Source: Trichobilharzia regenti (Eukaryota; Platyhelminthes; Trematoda; Strigeidida; Schistosomatidae). Taken from it: a stretch of 64,000 nt of DNA. The first letter of the stretch is position 1; every line of letters begins with the position of its first letter. Positions 11,724 to 22,959 of this stretch are shown piece by piece. The notes under the pieces were generated by a model that was given only the letters and a program-made list of their open reading frames with translations, did no database searches and was not told the DNA's origin. A program made the position numbers and the translations under genes. Location of the stretch: assembly GCA_944472135.2 (NCBI GenBank), contig OX235264.1, positions 92,142,319 to 92,206,318 of the forward strand. Direction: 5' to 3'.

Positions 11724-13388
11724 ATTATATCCTTTAGTTCCTAGAGGAACATAGGGCTTCAGCTGCGCACCTCCATTGCCTTCTGTTTTCTGCCAACTTT
11801 TTCACCCCGCTCCAAGTTTGTCCACATGCTTTCGTCTCCTCCTCACATGACCTCCTCCAAGTCACCCTAACACTGACGACCAACCCGCCGCTTCCCTTCC
11901 AAGTTCCACTCGAGCGATGGCTTGTCTAGTGATGTCACTTGATGGTTTCCTCAGCGTATGGCCAGCCAATGCATCTCCATTTCTTCCTGCATATTTGTTG
12001 CACAATCGGTTCCCGATTGGTTGGCTCATTTCCAGAGATCCGTGTTGCTGATTTTTTCTGGCCTTGAGTACTGAGCGAAGACAACTGTTGATGAAGGTCT
12101 GAAGTTTATTTGAGATGCTGTTTATGACACGCAGTGCAAGTCTCTGATCCGTATAGTGAGTAGCACTGACTGACTTCATATTGGAGTTGAAAATCCGGAT
12201 CTTATTTTTGATGCTGAGTGCTGTTGACTTCCACACAGAGTTAAGAGTAATGAAAGCTTGCCTTGCTTTTCCGATTCTGGCTTTGATATCCTCGTCAGTT
12301 CCGCCCGCCTGTAGTTGAAACGATGCTTCCCAGGTAGGTCGGTGGGTGAAGGAGGTTGTTTCTTTCAGGTTCCTCCCATTTATGCTGGCTGATTGTTGTC
12401 TGTTGTTGTTGGTGTTGGCCAGGAATCTTCGTCACCTCTGTTTTATCTAGGTTTTTCTTGGAGTCCTATCTTTGATGCTTCTTCTGCCAACTTGTTGCTT
12501 TTCATTTGCATATCTTCCAGTTTGTGGGAAACCAGACATATGTCATCATCGGCGAAGCCCAGGTCCTCCAAGTTTTTTGTGTGAGTCCATTTTATGCCCG
12601 TTTCTTCATTGCCCGTTGTCTGTCGCATTATCCAATCTACTGCAATCAGGAAAATCACTGGTGATAGTAGGCAGCCTTGTCTCACTCCCCTCCTTACTTC
12701 GAAGGCCTCCGTAAGTTTCCCGTTGTGGATTACTTGGCACGCTGCATTGTCGTATAACTGTTGGATGAGATGTATAATTGTCGATGGGACCTCGTAGTAG
12801 CGAAGTGGTTGCCAAATCATCTCTCGATCAACGCTGTGCTGTCGAAGGCCTTTTCATAGTCGATGAAGTTGAGATAGAGATGTGACTTCCATTCTAAGCT
12901 TTGTTCAATGATGATTCGTAGAGTGGCGATTTGATCAATACATGATTTGTTCCTCCTGAATCCAACCTGTTCCGGTTGAAGTTTTTCATCTAGGGGTTGT
13001 TTGATTCTCTCCAGGATGATGCGGCTTAGTATTTTGCTTGGAATGGACAGGAGCATAATTCCACGCCAGTTTTTACATTGACTTAAGTCTCCTTTCTTTG
13101 GTAATCTGAATAAGTATCCTTTCTTCCAATCCTCGGGTACTTTGCCCTCTTTCCACACCTTCTCCAGTAGTGTTTTCATCAAGTCCGCTGTTGTCTCTGG
13201 GTCCATTTACAATGCTTCTGCTGGGATTCCATCTAGTCCTGCTGCTTTTCCGGTTTTTAGCATCTTGATTGCATTTAGGACCTCTGATTTCGTCGGAGGG
13301 TCGATGTTCACTGGTAGATCTGCTTCTGTTGTTGGTATTGTTGGGCGCGTTGCAGGTGGCGGTCGATTTGGTTGTCTTTTGAAGTGAA
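11724..13388 (-). mobile_element. L1 (RTE/SR2-like LINE), longest reverse-transcriptase copy
   Basis: The reading order on the minus strand is: LPVNIDPPTKSEVLNAIKML / GKAAGLDGIPAEAL (just before the RT); PEDWKKGYLFRLPKKGDL; CKNWRGIMLLSIPSKILSR; QPEQVGFRRNKSCIDQIATL; FIDYEKAFDS; YYEVPSTIIHLIQQLYD; EVRRGVRQGCLLSPV; NLEDLGFADDD (catalytic FADD); then the C-terminal SISNKLQTFINSCLRS and GHTLRKPSSDITRQAI. This layout matches RTE-type elements such as SR2. Damage seen: an in-frame stop just after PAEAL (near 13207), a 5-bp duplication of ACAGC at the KAFDS motif (near 12836), and a shift after the FADD block. The 3' end is the 'TTCCTCTAGGAACTAAAGG' block plus an ATT-rich tail. The 5' end stops inside coding sequence and abuts a PLE. 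Confidence 0.85.
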
Positions 13389-13645
13389 TTGAACTCCTTT
13401 GCCTATTGATAATTTTGAACAATCTTGCTGCGTCCACCTCATGAACCTTGTAAAGGAGATGCCTGACGATGGCACTTTTTAAAGCATATATACCCTTTAA
13501 ACGTGTGCTTTTTGGTATATCGTAAATATGCCCTTCTTTCTGTACTTCCAATGTAACTGCTCTCGCAGATACATGTAAATTTGTATATACAGTTTGAGTT
13601 AACATGAGAAGTGCATTTTTCATGAAAGAGGATAGTAACAATCAA
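13389..13645 (-). mobile_element. PLE fragment: GIY-YIG endonuclease domain
   Basis: A minus-strand frame reads SNCIYKFTCICESSYIGSTE followed by RRAYLRYTKKHT, the YKFTC...YIGST signature of the Penelope-associated GIY-YIG nuclease. A shifted frame continues with KSAIVRHLLYKVHEVDAARL, also typical of this domain. The L1 copy below it was most likely inserted next to or into this PLE. Confidence 0.75.
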
Positions 13646-13734
13646 AGTTGTTAATATGGGTCAGTGGTTAACAGAAGTTGAATAAGTGTATTGAAGTTAC
13701 GTCACATTTGAGAACATTCTTTATATCAACTCTA

Positions 13735-13930
13735 AAGTTATGTTCTTCAGTCATCCATTGGTCTGCAGAAGCCATTAAGGACACGATCTGTCACCTGACG
13801 ACTTCTATGTACACCTTGTCAATTCACCTATTCTTGTGGAGACAAGTATGTTGGTCGTTCAAGGTGTATCCTGTCTAAAGTGGGTTCATCAACACTGTTC
13901 CACCACTATACAATTCGAATAATCTGGTCA
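13735..13930 (+). mobile_element. PLE fragment: GIY-YIG motif, plus strand
   Basis: A plus-strand frame reads CTPCQFTYSCGDKYVGRSRC, a clear GIY-YIG nuclease core (FTYSC...KYVGRS). It is closely related to the copy at 30500-30770. Surrounding frames are broken. Confidence 0.65.
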
Positions 13931-13974
13931 CACATTCACTTGTCAAGTCGATATATATGAAAGCAAAAATGAAG

Positions 13975-14475
13975 GTAAATTAAATTAAACAAAGTGACAG
14001 CAAAAAAGGATTTAAGAATGATTGACACAACGTTTGGTAAGCCAAACAAATAAGGAATACCAAAAACTGTTTTTGAATACACAGGATGTGGGTGGGCTTA
14101 AGTTTATGATTAGCTATAGCCTCAGTGTATTTCACTAAGCCCCCCTGACCATTTTTACAGATGACCTCAAAGGCTGAGTTAGCATCAATCTTATGGTTCA
14201 TCTCGATTAGATGTTTGGATGTAGACGGAGTTGGTAGTCTGACACCTGCGCCTATTGGTTTTCCACAATTAATTTATTTTCCTAACCATTTCAGGATATG
14301 GTCTCCCGTCCTCACATGCAAAGCACGACTACTCCTCCCTACGTATGTGCGGGATGTGACATAGTCACTTTTGCACTTTTGAGGTCTACAGTGGAGCATA
14401 TTCTTGGGTTTTTCGACAGTTCGGTTAGAGAAACAAGAGTTATGCATACGACAGAAAGTTAGTCAACCACTTCTG
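13975..14475 (-). mobile_element. PLE fragment: GIY-YIG domain, second lineage
   Basis: The minus strand encodes SRTYVGRSSRALHVRTGDHI, then HKIDANSAFEVICK and TEAIANHKLKPTHILCIQKQ, in the right order for the end of a PLE protein. The final LCIQKQF is a recurrent C-terminal motif of schistosome PLEs. Stops and shifts separate the blocks. Confidence 0.75.
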
Positions 14476-14578
14476 CTATCAAGACAACAGGTGTCTTGAT
14501 TTTTACTGACCTCTGTTTGTTTACACATGTTTCCTAACTCCCCGTAACTCTTTCATTTCCCTCGTTTCTATGTACATT

Positions 14579-14768
14579 CTGTGCGTCGGTGGCACAGTGG
14601 TTAGGACTTTCGCCGACCATGCACATGGTCCGGGGTTCGATCACCAGCCGATGCACACCTGATATATATGGTCGGCCTGCAAAATTTCGGCTACCGATAT
14701 CACATAATGAAAATTTCACACCTGTACCAAAAAATAAGGTGTGGTATCAAGCTGTAGTAAAAAAAAAC
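14579..14768 (+). repeat. Family C short tRNA-headed repeat
   Basis: It starts GTGCGTCGGTGGCACAGTGG (A-box TGGCACAGTGGTTAGG) with B-box GGGGTTCGATCACC. The tail contains 'TATATGGTCGGCCTGC', 'GGCTACCGATATCACAT' and 'GTGTGGTATCAAGCTGTAG' and ends in poly-A. The same unit occurs at 25978, 36872 (minus) and 63419. Confidence 0.85.
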
Positions 14769-15339
14769 TCATTCATTGAATTACACATCCTATGTCGTAA
14801 CTCTAATATACTTATTCACCTGCTCTTATGCACTGACTAATGTTAACACCTATGATATCGTGCAAATTCATTACTTTTGTCACTACACTCCTTTTACATG
14901 AAAAAACAGAATTGTTTATAACTAAGATTGTACAGCTAGAGTGGAAAATGAATTCTCCGAAAATAGCCTCTTCTAGATGAACTACATGTTTTGTTTCTTT
15001 GATTAATGTCTGGATAAGGATTATTCATGAATCCTCAATACTACCAAGAATAGTCAAGTATATATTTGACGGTTTTTGTATTATTTAATTTAAGAATTAT
15101 ATGTAGATAAAATTTACAGGAAAAGAATATATGGTTTATTATTAATTATATACTACTGACTCGTTGATATGAGTAGTTTGACACCATTCATATTAAACTC
15201 TAGTGCTTGCTAGTTATATCGAAGTGATGTAAACAAAATCACACAGTATTGGAAACTAGTTTTCTTAACTAATACAGGTGTAAACGGAATGGGCATGGAA
15301 ACAAAACGCAACAATAGTTTCTTTTATAACTGAAATGCA
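14769..15339. other. Unassigned AT-rich intron sequence
   Basis: No gene or repeat is recognised here. Confidence 0.35.
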
Positions 15340-16072
15340 ACAAAACAAAAACAAAATCCAAAAACTAAAAGATCCATGCTGTATGTAGTGGTTGGATTGG
15401 TTTCTTTTGAACATATAATTCCGGCTTTTCGACACACATATGGTGAGGGATTGTGAAGTACAAAGATGGTGGTGGAATTTTGTAAATGACTCTGAATGAT
15501 GAGTAGGTTGAGATGCTGACACAGGTGTGCTGATGAAGTGTTCAGTGCCTCCTCCCTGCAGTTAGGCTGGGTAATGTCCTTTAACACACTTTGATATGAC
15601 TGGCATAGAAGCACCTATGTACCAAGCTCTCTAGGGCAGGTGAACTGATATATGAACATCTGAGTGGACATATGCGGAAGTTGTTCCATTACACTGCTTA
15701 GAAGTAGTGAGAGACTAGAAAATATCACTCTTAGTGTTGCTGCAGGAATAGTCTTGTTTAGAGAAGCAGAGATTCTCTTCTTTAGATTATCCTCCGGTAA
15801 GTCTCCACTGAAGTCCATATACACATTCGATATTTACTTTTATACTGAGGTGCGTTCCTCTCTTTTTGGTTTATTAGTCGGCCATTCCATGATGACTTTG
15901 TGTCCAAAGATCTTTTCAGAGTTCCATCATCTATTCTTGTCAATTCGACGTCCAGAGATAGAATCTTTGATTCATTTTCAACTTCCACTGTGAGTCTGAT
16001 TAGAGGGTGGAAAGTTTTATTTAACTCCCTTAGGATATAACTTAAATCAGAATCGTGATTAAGCGCGGCCAC
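15340..16072 (-). mobile_element. PLE fragment: end of RT, linker and GIY-YIG
   Basis: On the minus strand the first frame reads LNKTFHPLIRLTVEVENESK, ILSLDVELTRIDDGTLKRSL and RSLDTKSSWNGRL. This matches the last RT motifs of Penelope elements ('F..E.E....L.FLDV...R..DGTL.RS..RK..W'). It is followed by IPAATLRVIFSSLSLLLSS and SVMEQLPHMSTQMFIYQFTC, which leads into the nuclease. The last part is broken but recognisable (GASMPVISKCVKGHYPA). This is the best RT-plus-nuclease PLE piece in the window. Stops at two or three points show it is dead. Confidence 0.8.
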
Positions 16073-16075
16073 TGA

Positions 16076-16530
16076 TCAATCTCATCGGCTGGACATCCAT
16101 CCTCATACTTGACTAGTTGAACCTCACTGATTACGACTTCTCACTAGAACTCCAGGAAACTCCATCCTGTAGCAAGTCACTAGCAAGCATCAAATTAATT
16201 TCCAAGAGTTGGTTTCTAATGATTAGATCACTTTTTACTAGTTGATCTCGGATTGATATCAGTTAGAGAACTGCTAAATCATGAATTGGTAGAAATTAGA
16301 ATTCATGGCCGGCTGAATCGGGTCCCAGTTACTGAATGATATACGGGCTTGCCTTATAACTGGGGGGTTCTGGGTTCAAACCCTGGCAGTGGTTGCGCAC
16401 TGCCGATGATTCCCAAACTAAAATGGAGCAGCTGGCTGTCCGGTACATCCAGCTGGCTTTAAGTGGTTCTCTAACTCATATCAATCCATGATCAACTCGT
16501 AAAAACAAATCTAATCCTTACAAATCAGCC
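16076..16530 (+). repeat. Family B unit, plus arm with central module
   Basis: The central module (16130-16220) is followed by the tRNA-like stretch, B-box GGGTTCAAACCC and a strongly decayed hammerhead block (CACTGCCGATGATTCCC). The terminus 'GTGGTTCTCTAACTCATATC' then leads to AATCCTTACAAA. The opposite arm is reduced to a remnant at about 16240-16275. Confidence 0.65.
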
Positions 16531-16535
16531 ACTGA

Positions 16536-16964
16536 AAGTTTGTCTATTGCTGATTTGAAGATCCCATTTTCCAAACTGGTCTAATTTTACTTTATTATTG
16601 ATTGACAATAACCTTTGACCTTAATCGTCCAGCTAAATTGTGTATATATATGCATAAACCCCTTAAATAACTAACTGTACAGCTTTGAAATGTAGCTACT
16701 GAAAGAGGTACATCCTTTTTTGCCGATTCAGATATTCTGAAATACATGAAATGAGAAATTTTCACACCTAATCAGTTAAAATTCAAGTCAGAAGATGACC
16801 ACATGTGCAGGAACTAAATAGGTTGAAATGCAGTTGATCATGATGTTTAGATGTTCTCAGTTGCCTAAACAGTATGGAGTAATATACTGGTTAGATAATT
16901 TTTTAGAATATCTTTAATCCTGTATATTTGTGCCTCATGACTAGAAGAAATCGCTCGCAACTTT

Positions 16965-16968
<4 letters not shown>
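16536..16968. other. Unassigned AT-rich intron sequence
   Basis: Nothing recognisable beyond simple AT-rich DNA. Confidence 0.35.

Positions 16969-17035
<67 letters not shown>
16969..17035. repeat. (TA)n microsatellite abutting a family D repeat
   Basis: A 67-bp TA run that ends exactly where the family D head GTGCG begins. Apparent proteins made of repeated YI residues on the minus strand come from this tract. Confidence 0.95.
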
Positions 17036-17038
<3 letters not shown>

Positions 17039-17272
17039 CGTTGGTGACACAGTGGTAGAGTGCTCGCCGACCACACGCATGGTCCGGGGTTCGATCCCCC
17101 AGCCGATACATCCCCTTACCTTGGTAAGCCAGTAATAAGACTGGTGAAGAGGAGAGGCTGGGCATGAGGCTAGCCATCCTGTCCTGTAAAAACAGAACAC
17201 CACTGCTACTGAAACGTGGAGCCTCTAGTTTGAAGTAGCCCTATGTTTCACTGAGAACGTAAAGGAATAAGA
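17036..17272 (+). repeat. Family D tRNA-headed repeat, near full length
   Basis: Head GTGCGTTGGTGACACAGTGG, B-box GGGGTTCGATCCCCC, then the D tail with 'GCCAGTAATAAGACTGG', 'GAACACCACTGCTACTG' and 'GAACGTAAAGGAATAAG'. Together with 9619-9876 and 30180-30425 it defines the family. Confidence 0.85.
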
Positions 17273-18130
17273 TATATGTATATATGTGTCTATATAACAA
17301 CACAGTCATGTTATGAAACAGGGAATTTGAAAACATGTACACTCAGTGAATAAAACTCATTTTACTGTACTTGTTTAGTCTAGTGAATACACATATTCCT
17401 CCGAAATCTCAAGGTACAGATGTCATGTCCTGGTAAATATATATACACATAACATATTAGTTGTTTGTTTATCTATCTAAATGGCTTCAAACCGTTAAAA
17501 GTGAACTTGGTTTGGATATATATAATCTAAATGGCTTCTACCGTTTCATTCATTATTCAATAACTTGATATAGGAACATATTTTCTTAGCGCACATTAGG
17601 TATACTATACCCGTTCATCCGACACAACTACACACACACCTATCTGTATGCATGTATGTATGTATGCATGCACATATATACAGCAACTAGATGATCATTA
17701 ATATGTCAGATATCATAAAATGATCGAATTTGGACAGTGTGGAGTAAACAAAAGGCAGAAGAGAAGGATAGAGAGAAGTGGAGAGAAAGAGACAGGAGAG
17801 TGAAACAGGAATTGGGAAGGAATAGAGTGCCACTTGACATTGCCATTTTTTAACTTTAATGATAGTTTCGATTAGTAATTTTCGCTGTGTCCATATATAT
17901 GTATATGTATATACATCAATATCATGGGTATTGATGATCCTTTGACATCTACCTCAGTTGGTTTGTAAATTTTATCTTGGAATTTAAATACTGCTGAAGT
18001 CATACACAGCTTCACTAGTAGTATGATGTCTTTTAGAAGAACTTTTATGTTAAGTTGAAATTTTTGAGTTTGTTCATAACCATTTAGTGAATTTGAGATT
18101 TTCCCGTCGATTGTTGGACCGAAGTGTTCG
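17273..18130. other. Unassigned AT-rich intron sequence with short simple repeats
   Basis: Contains a TGTA/TGCA-rich stretch near 17645-17680 and a purine-rich stretch near 17750-17820. No gene is seen. Confidence 0.4.
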
Positions 18131-18345
18131 GTCTCAGGTTGACATGTAGGCTTCTTGTGCAGATGCTTTGACGATGTCTGGGCATTTAGTTAGTATTTAA
18201 TTGGTGGATGGTCGCTAGCATTCGAATCCAGGATGCACATTTCGTCCTATTTGAGACTCGTCATCTGGATGTACCTGCATTTCTCAGTGAGTGATGATGT
18301 TCCCACCGAGGCTCGAATCCAGTACACATAACCGTTTCTACAACC

Positions 18346-18348
<3 letters not shown>
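18131..18348 (-). repeat. Family A (Sm-alpha) hammerhead repeat
   Basis: Read on the minus strand, a B-box-like GGATTCGAGCC precedes a hammerhead ribozyme fold at about 18223-18277. Stem I is ATCCAG/CTGGAT, stem II is built around GTCTCAAATAGGAC, the GAAA strand is intact and the cleavage region is GCATC. The core strand between stems I and II reads ATGACGA where the textbook core is CTGATGA, so position 3 is A, not C. The known Sm-alpha tail (ending ...CGACGGGAAAATC) follows. The head is cut off by a TA tract. Confidence 0.8.

Positions 18349-18381
<33 letters not shown>
18349..18381. repeat. (TA)n microsatellite
   Basis: A run of TA dinucleotides at the truncated head of the Sm-alpha copy. 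Confidence 0.9.
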
Positions 18382-18385
<4 letters not shown>

Positions 18386-18621
18386 AGTTTCAACTGACAT
18401 GATTTTAAAGAATAAATTGTGTTCAAAACGTCTTATTCTCCGGTAAATAAATACTGTTTCACTGCATAGCTGTTATATTTTGTGAAATGTTGGTGAGAGA
18501 GACACAGTTATCAGAAGTATCACTTGTCTGCGTCAACAGCGAATAATTGGCTAGCCAATCTCTCACCCCACAACTTAAGCGACAGCACATTGAGTCTATA
18601 TTCTTTATCAATAAAATTATA

Positions 18622-19222
18622 TTATTACTATTCCCTTGGGTTCCAAGTGGAACAAAGGGCTTCAAAAACTTTGTTCTATTCAATGCTGTCCTCTTCATCT
18701 TGGTCTAAGATTGTCCATACTCTCTCATCTCTTCCTCACACGATCTCTTCCATGTCACCCTCGCTCACACCGACGACCCACTCGTCGCTTCCCATTGGGA
18801 TTCCACTCGACGGCTTAGTGCACGATGTCATTCGACGGCCTTCTCAGTGGCGTATGTTCGATCTGTCCGTCGCCATTTTCTCCTATAAATTTGTTGGGTG
18901 ATCGGTTCTCCGTTGGTTTGTCGCCAGAGTTTCTTGTCACTAATTCTTTCTCGCCAGTCGGCCATCTGATCCTCAGTATGGAGACAGCGAAGGTGGCAGC
19001 TGTTGATGAAAGTCTTCTGCAACAGACTGTTGGAAATCCCTTTCATGACACATATGCAGTGCAAGTTTCTGACCCGTATAGAAGAACTGACTGACCGACT
19101 TGACATTGGATTGATGAAGGCGTATCTTCCCTTCCCGATTGTGGCCTGCTTTGAAATCTTCATCCGTTCCTCCTGTAGTTGAAATGACGCTTCTTAAATT
19201 AGTGAAGGAAGTTACCTCTGTT
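18622..19222 (-). mobile_element. L1 (RTE/SR2-like LINE), 3' fragment
   Basis: It begins at the low side with the L1 3' block ('TTCCCTTGGGTTCCAAGTGG') and runs through the C-terminal domain segments to 'AGTGAAGGAAGTTACC'. Only the last part of the element is present and its frames are broken. Confidence 0.75.
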
Positions 19223-19351
19223 AAATGATCAGTAAAATCAGTCGGAGTTATTTTACGCGGGCCAATTCTGAATGGTTAATTCCAAGACTGGACATCGATT
19301 ACCATAATGGTAGCAAACCACAACATTTTGTTAAGTGAAAATATTTATTTC

Positions 19352-19462
19352 ATTTAGGATTTCATCATGAGCTGACATCAGTTAGAGAACCACTGGAAAA
19401 CCCAGGAGAAATGGACAGCTGTTTCGTCCTACTTTGGGACTCTTTGACAGCACGCACCCAGT
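19352..19462 (-). repeat. Family B, single minus arm
   Basis: Terminal motif 'GAGCTGACATCAGTTAGAG', then in reverse the hammerhead-like strand ('ACAGCTGTTTCGTCC') and part of stem II. It is truncated before the B-box. Confidence 0.65.
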
Positions 19463-19584
19463 ACTTTTTTAAAGTTTCCAGTAATATGTCTAGGTCACGG
19501 CAACTTTAGCATAGTGGGTCATTTAATGCATGACTTAGTGTTACAGTTATTCCTCATTAGAAGCTTTATGCTTTAGTGGTAATT

Positions 19585-19775
19585 AACAGTAGATGTGCAC
19601 TTCCTGTCTCAGTGGTTAAAGCTTTAGCGTTTGAGCAGAGGAGCTTCTGGTTTGAATCTTAGTAATAATACTATCACTGTTTGGGTAGGGCAAGTACATT
19701 CAGCACGATGAGTTCGGAGTGGGACGAAACGTGCGAACCTAGACTTCACTGCTAGTCAACATTGAATTTCTCATT
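19585..19775 (+). repeat. Diverged Sm-alpha-like hammerhead repeat
   Basis: A tRNA-like head (CTGTCTCAGTGGTTAAAGC, B-box GGTTTGAATC) is followed at about 19693-19750 by a hammerhead-like block: AAGTACATTCAG, then CACGATGAG, a short stem, GGGACGAAACGTGCG and a degenerate stem I partner. It is clearly related to family A but carries a one-base insertion in the core. Confidence 0.65.
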
Positions 19776-19887
19776 TAAGCATCCTTAATCCACTTTAGTT
19801 CATATCCACTGTTACAAGTACGACCATTACACACATACAAAAACCATTAGAAACTAAAATTTACTCCTGTGCAAAGTCAGTTTTCAG

Positions 19888-20235
19888 TTTGACTACTGAT
19901 TAACATCAGTTAGAGAACCACTGGAAGTCAACAAGAGAGTTTCAGACTCTCCAACAGTACCCATCCACCGAAGTTCAAAACCAGTACCTTCCGGTTAGAA
20001 GGTGAGCTAGCTCGTCAACCATTCATCCCCTGGACCCTGTCTCAACAGGCAGCCCATGAATTTTGACTTCTACTAATTCGTGATTTTAGTGCCACAACCA
20101 ACAAGTGGGTTAAGTAGGGCCCTCGCTGGTCTGGATTAAATAGATATACTGCTCGCTCATGAAATTGACTGGTGTTAGTCACACTAAAATCATGATTTGT
20201 TAAAAAAAACGTAGAATTCATGGCCTGGCCTTTCA
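19888..20235. repeat. Family B inverted dimer, plus arm truncated
   Basis: The minus arm (19888-20075) has the terminal motif 'AACATCAGTTAGAGAACC' and a degenerate B-box. A short plus arm begins near 20180 ('AATCATGATTTG') and stops after 'GGCCTGGCC'. Confidence 0.6.
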
Positions 20236-20582
20236 GTAAAGTCAGTTTATCATATTACAGAATTGAAATATTCGTTAGGTGAGTATATCCATTACTACTT
20301 TTGTTTGTCATTGATTGTACTAGGATTCATAGTATAAATTCTGACCAGTAGTATATCGTTGATATCAAAATTAATTGTCTACCACTCAGATTAATCAATA
20401 GTGCTTGCTGGTCATATCAAAATGATCTGTGAGCTCATCACCAAACGCGCAAAATAGCAATTAACTGCTTGGATCACAACAATCTGCCTAGCAAAGCATC
20501 CATGGTTGATGTATGCGTGTGTGTGAATGTGGTGTACAACTACTCATTATCACAATCAATCAGTAGTATGTGTTTTATTATC

Positions 20583-21925
20583 ATTATTGTTCCCTTGGGT
20601 TCCTGGTGGAACATAGGGCTTCAACTGCACGTCTCCACTTGCCACTTCTGTCTTCTGCTGCTGTACTTTTCACCTGCATCCATGTTAGTGCACACTGTTT
20701 CAACTCCTCTGCACACGATCTTCTCCATGTCACTCTTGCACTGACAACCCACTCACCACTTCCCTTTAGGCCTGGTTCCACTCGAGCAATGGCCTCACGC
20801 GCGCGTGATATCACCTAGCGGTCTCCTCAGCGAGTGTCCAATCCATCTCCACTTTCTCCTGCATATTTGCTGTTGTTGGGAGATTGGTTCTTGTTTTGTT
20901 TGTCCCCATCCATAGTTTCTTGTTGGTGATTCTTTCTGGCTGGCCATCTGATCTTCAGTATAGAGTCGGCGAAGACAGTTAGTTGTTGATAAAGGTCTGC
21001 AACAGGCTGTTGGAAATATTCTTTGTCACCCGTCCGCCCGCCAATTTCCTGATCCGTATAGAAGAACTGACTGACTTGACGTTTGTATTGAAAATCCGAC
21101 TGAATTTTGTTGTTGATGCTGGCTGAGTGACGAAGATTTCCCGATTGGTCTCAGGTTGATGAGTGAATGTGTTTCTCGCCTGCCTTCCTGATTCTCGCTC
21201 GATTTGACATCCTCGTCCGTTCCGACAGCCTGTAGTTGAGACAATGCTCCCTAGTCTGTCTGTCTGTTTTCGACATAGATAAGTGAGTGAATGAAGTAAC
21301 CTCTTTCCAATCCCTCCCGTTGATGGTGATTGGCGCTGGATGTTGCTGTTGTTGTTGGTTGGTTGGTTATTTTCATAACCTACGTCTTATCTATGTTCAC
21401 TTGGAGTCCTGTCTTTTCCGGCTGTTTCTTTGACCAGTTTGTCGGTCGGCTTTTGCTTGTAAGTCTTCGATTCTGTGTGACATCAAAGATAAATCATCCA
21501 CGTGCGAAATCCAGGTCTTCTAGGTTCTTCGCATCGGTTCAGAAAGGATATCCCTGTCTTCTCGTTTCCCACTGTCTGACGCATAATCCAGTCAGTCCAC
21601 CACAATTAGGAATATCATTCATTGGTGATAATAAGCACCCTTGCCTGACTCCTGTGTTTACTCCAAACGCCTCGCTGAGTTTTCCGTTGTGGATCAGTTG
21701 ACATGTTCCGCCGTTGTCGTACAGCTGCTGAATAAGGTTGATGAATATTTGGGGCACTGTACGCCGTAATACTCGAGTAGTTTCCAGATTACTTCGCGGT
21801 CAACGCTTTCTGTCGAAGGTCTTCACAAAGAAGTCTATAAAGTTGAGGTAGAGGTTTGATTGCCATTTCATGCTTTTTTCGATGATGATAATGCGTAGAG
21901 CGCTGCAATTTGGTCAGCAAATCAG
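20583..21925 (-). mobile_element. L1 (RTE/SR2-like LINE), RT-containing fragment
   Basis: From the 3' block near 20583 upward it contains the C-terminal domain and then a broken RT segment encoding INLIQQLYDNGGTCQLIHNG, GVNTGVRQGCLLSPM and further upstream blocks. It ends near 'GCAATTTGGTCAGCAAATC', about where IDQIATL is encoded in the better copy at 11724-13388. Many small insertions and deletions are visible. Confidence 0.75.
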
Positions 21926-22527
21926 TAGTTTGTACTTCTACTCAATCACATCTGCTTTTTCGTTTGATTACCAGACAGATCACATATTCCGATGTGAATA
22001 ATCTCAGCTTTCAAATCATCATCTGGCTTGATTTACGGATCCGCAGCTTTCTTTTTAATCTCACACAGTCTTATTTAACATCCCTGCAGAATTTTCACTC
22101 TTTGTGTGTCACAGTATTTCTATGGGGTAGGTTGTATTTCCCTTTACACTCACACACACAGATAAGAATTCTGAAAATATAAACTTTCTTTTTTATATTA
22201 TTAGTAGACAGGCAAAAGTTTATAGCATTGGGTGTAACCAAAATTTTCATCCCTAATCTCATTAGGGATATTATATAAGTATATATTGCAAACATTGTAG
22301 AGTAACGTAAACAATAAATGTGGAACTCTTCAAGTATCGAAAGAAAAGAAAAGAAAGATTTATCAGTGCGACATACAACCATGTTATTAATTGCATCACA
22401 GTTTTTAAAAGTTTTTTTTAAAGAAAAGAACCCGTTCAAATTGGCATTTTGATGCGACAGAAAAAGGTTTTCCTCCAACGGTCGTCACTCTTTCTAGTCT
22501 TTGAAAATGTTAAATTATCAAGAGAAG
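21926..22527. other. Unassigned sequence
   Basis: A 127-codon minus-strand frame at 22095-22478 has no domain that I can identify. It lies beside a PLE tail segment (22528-22780), so it may be decayed PLE sequence. Confidence 0.3.
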
Positions 22528-22780
22528 TTAGTTTTTTTTAACATACAATAAAAAGTCTGTTCGCATCAGATTCAGATAGGATGGAGAAGATTTGTCGTTC
22601 AAGTGGTGGATGATTTTTCCATTGTAGTTGTGTTCTTTGAGCAAGCTGAATGGTTTATTTGTCAGTGTTTCATTGCCTCCCCCCCCGCCGCCAGCAGTAG
22701 GCAACATCTTCAGCGCATACTTCAATCTATTATTGAAGTGAAGGGAGCTATATTAGATTTCTCCACGAGTTTTTTAGTCA
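22528..22780 (-). mobile_element. PLE C-terminal tail segment
   Basis: The minus strand encodes KYALKMLPTAGGGGGGNETL followed by TNKPFSLLKEH. Related peptides are found after the GIY-YIG domain at 23490-23640 (KHALKTLPSDGAMKAS) and 48240-48400 (LKMLSTSGTKTASQL). I therefore read it as the tail of a PLE protein whose catalytic part is absent. Confidence 0.55.
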
Positions 22781-22959
22781 GTCATCTTTCCTGGTGGTTG
22801 TTTTTGTGTGCCTTCACACCCTCTAGGCTATTTTTATTAGTAAAAACGAATAAAGTACAGAAAGTAGCTATTGAGAACCTGTTACCCAGAACATTCATTT
22901 TATTTAAGTCGGCTGTCTGAACATCTTCAACACCGAGCGAATTTAGCTGTTGAGAAGAG

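Noticed and set aside
12393..12815. Several plus-strand frames of 63-80 codons
   Set aside because: Antisense shadows of the L1 reverse-transcriptase copy.
16941..17203. Minus-strand proteins made of repeated YI residues
   Set aside because: They are translations of the (TA)n tract joined to a family D repeat.
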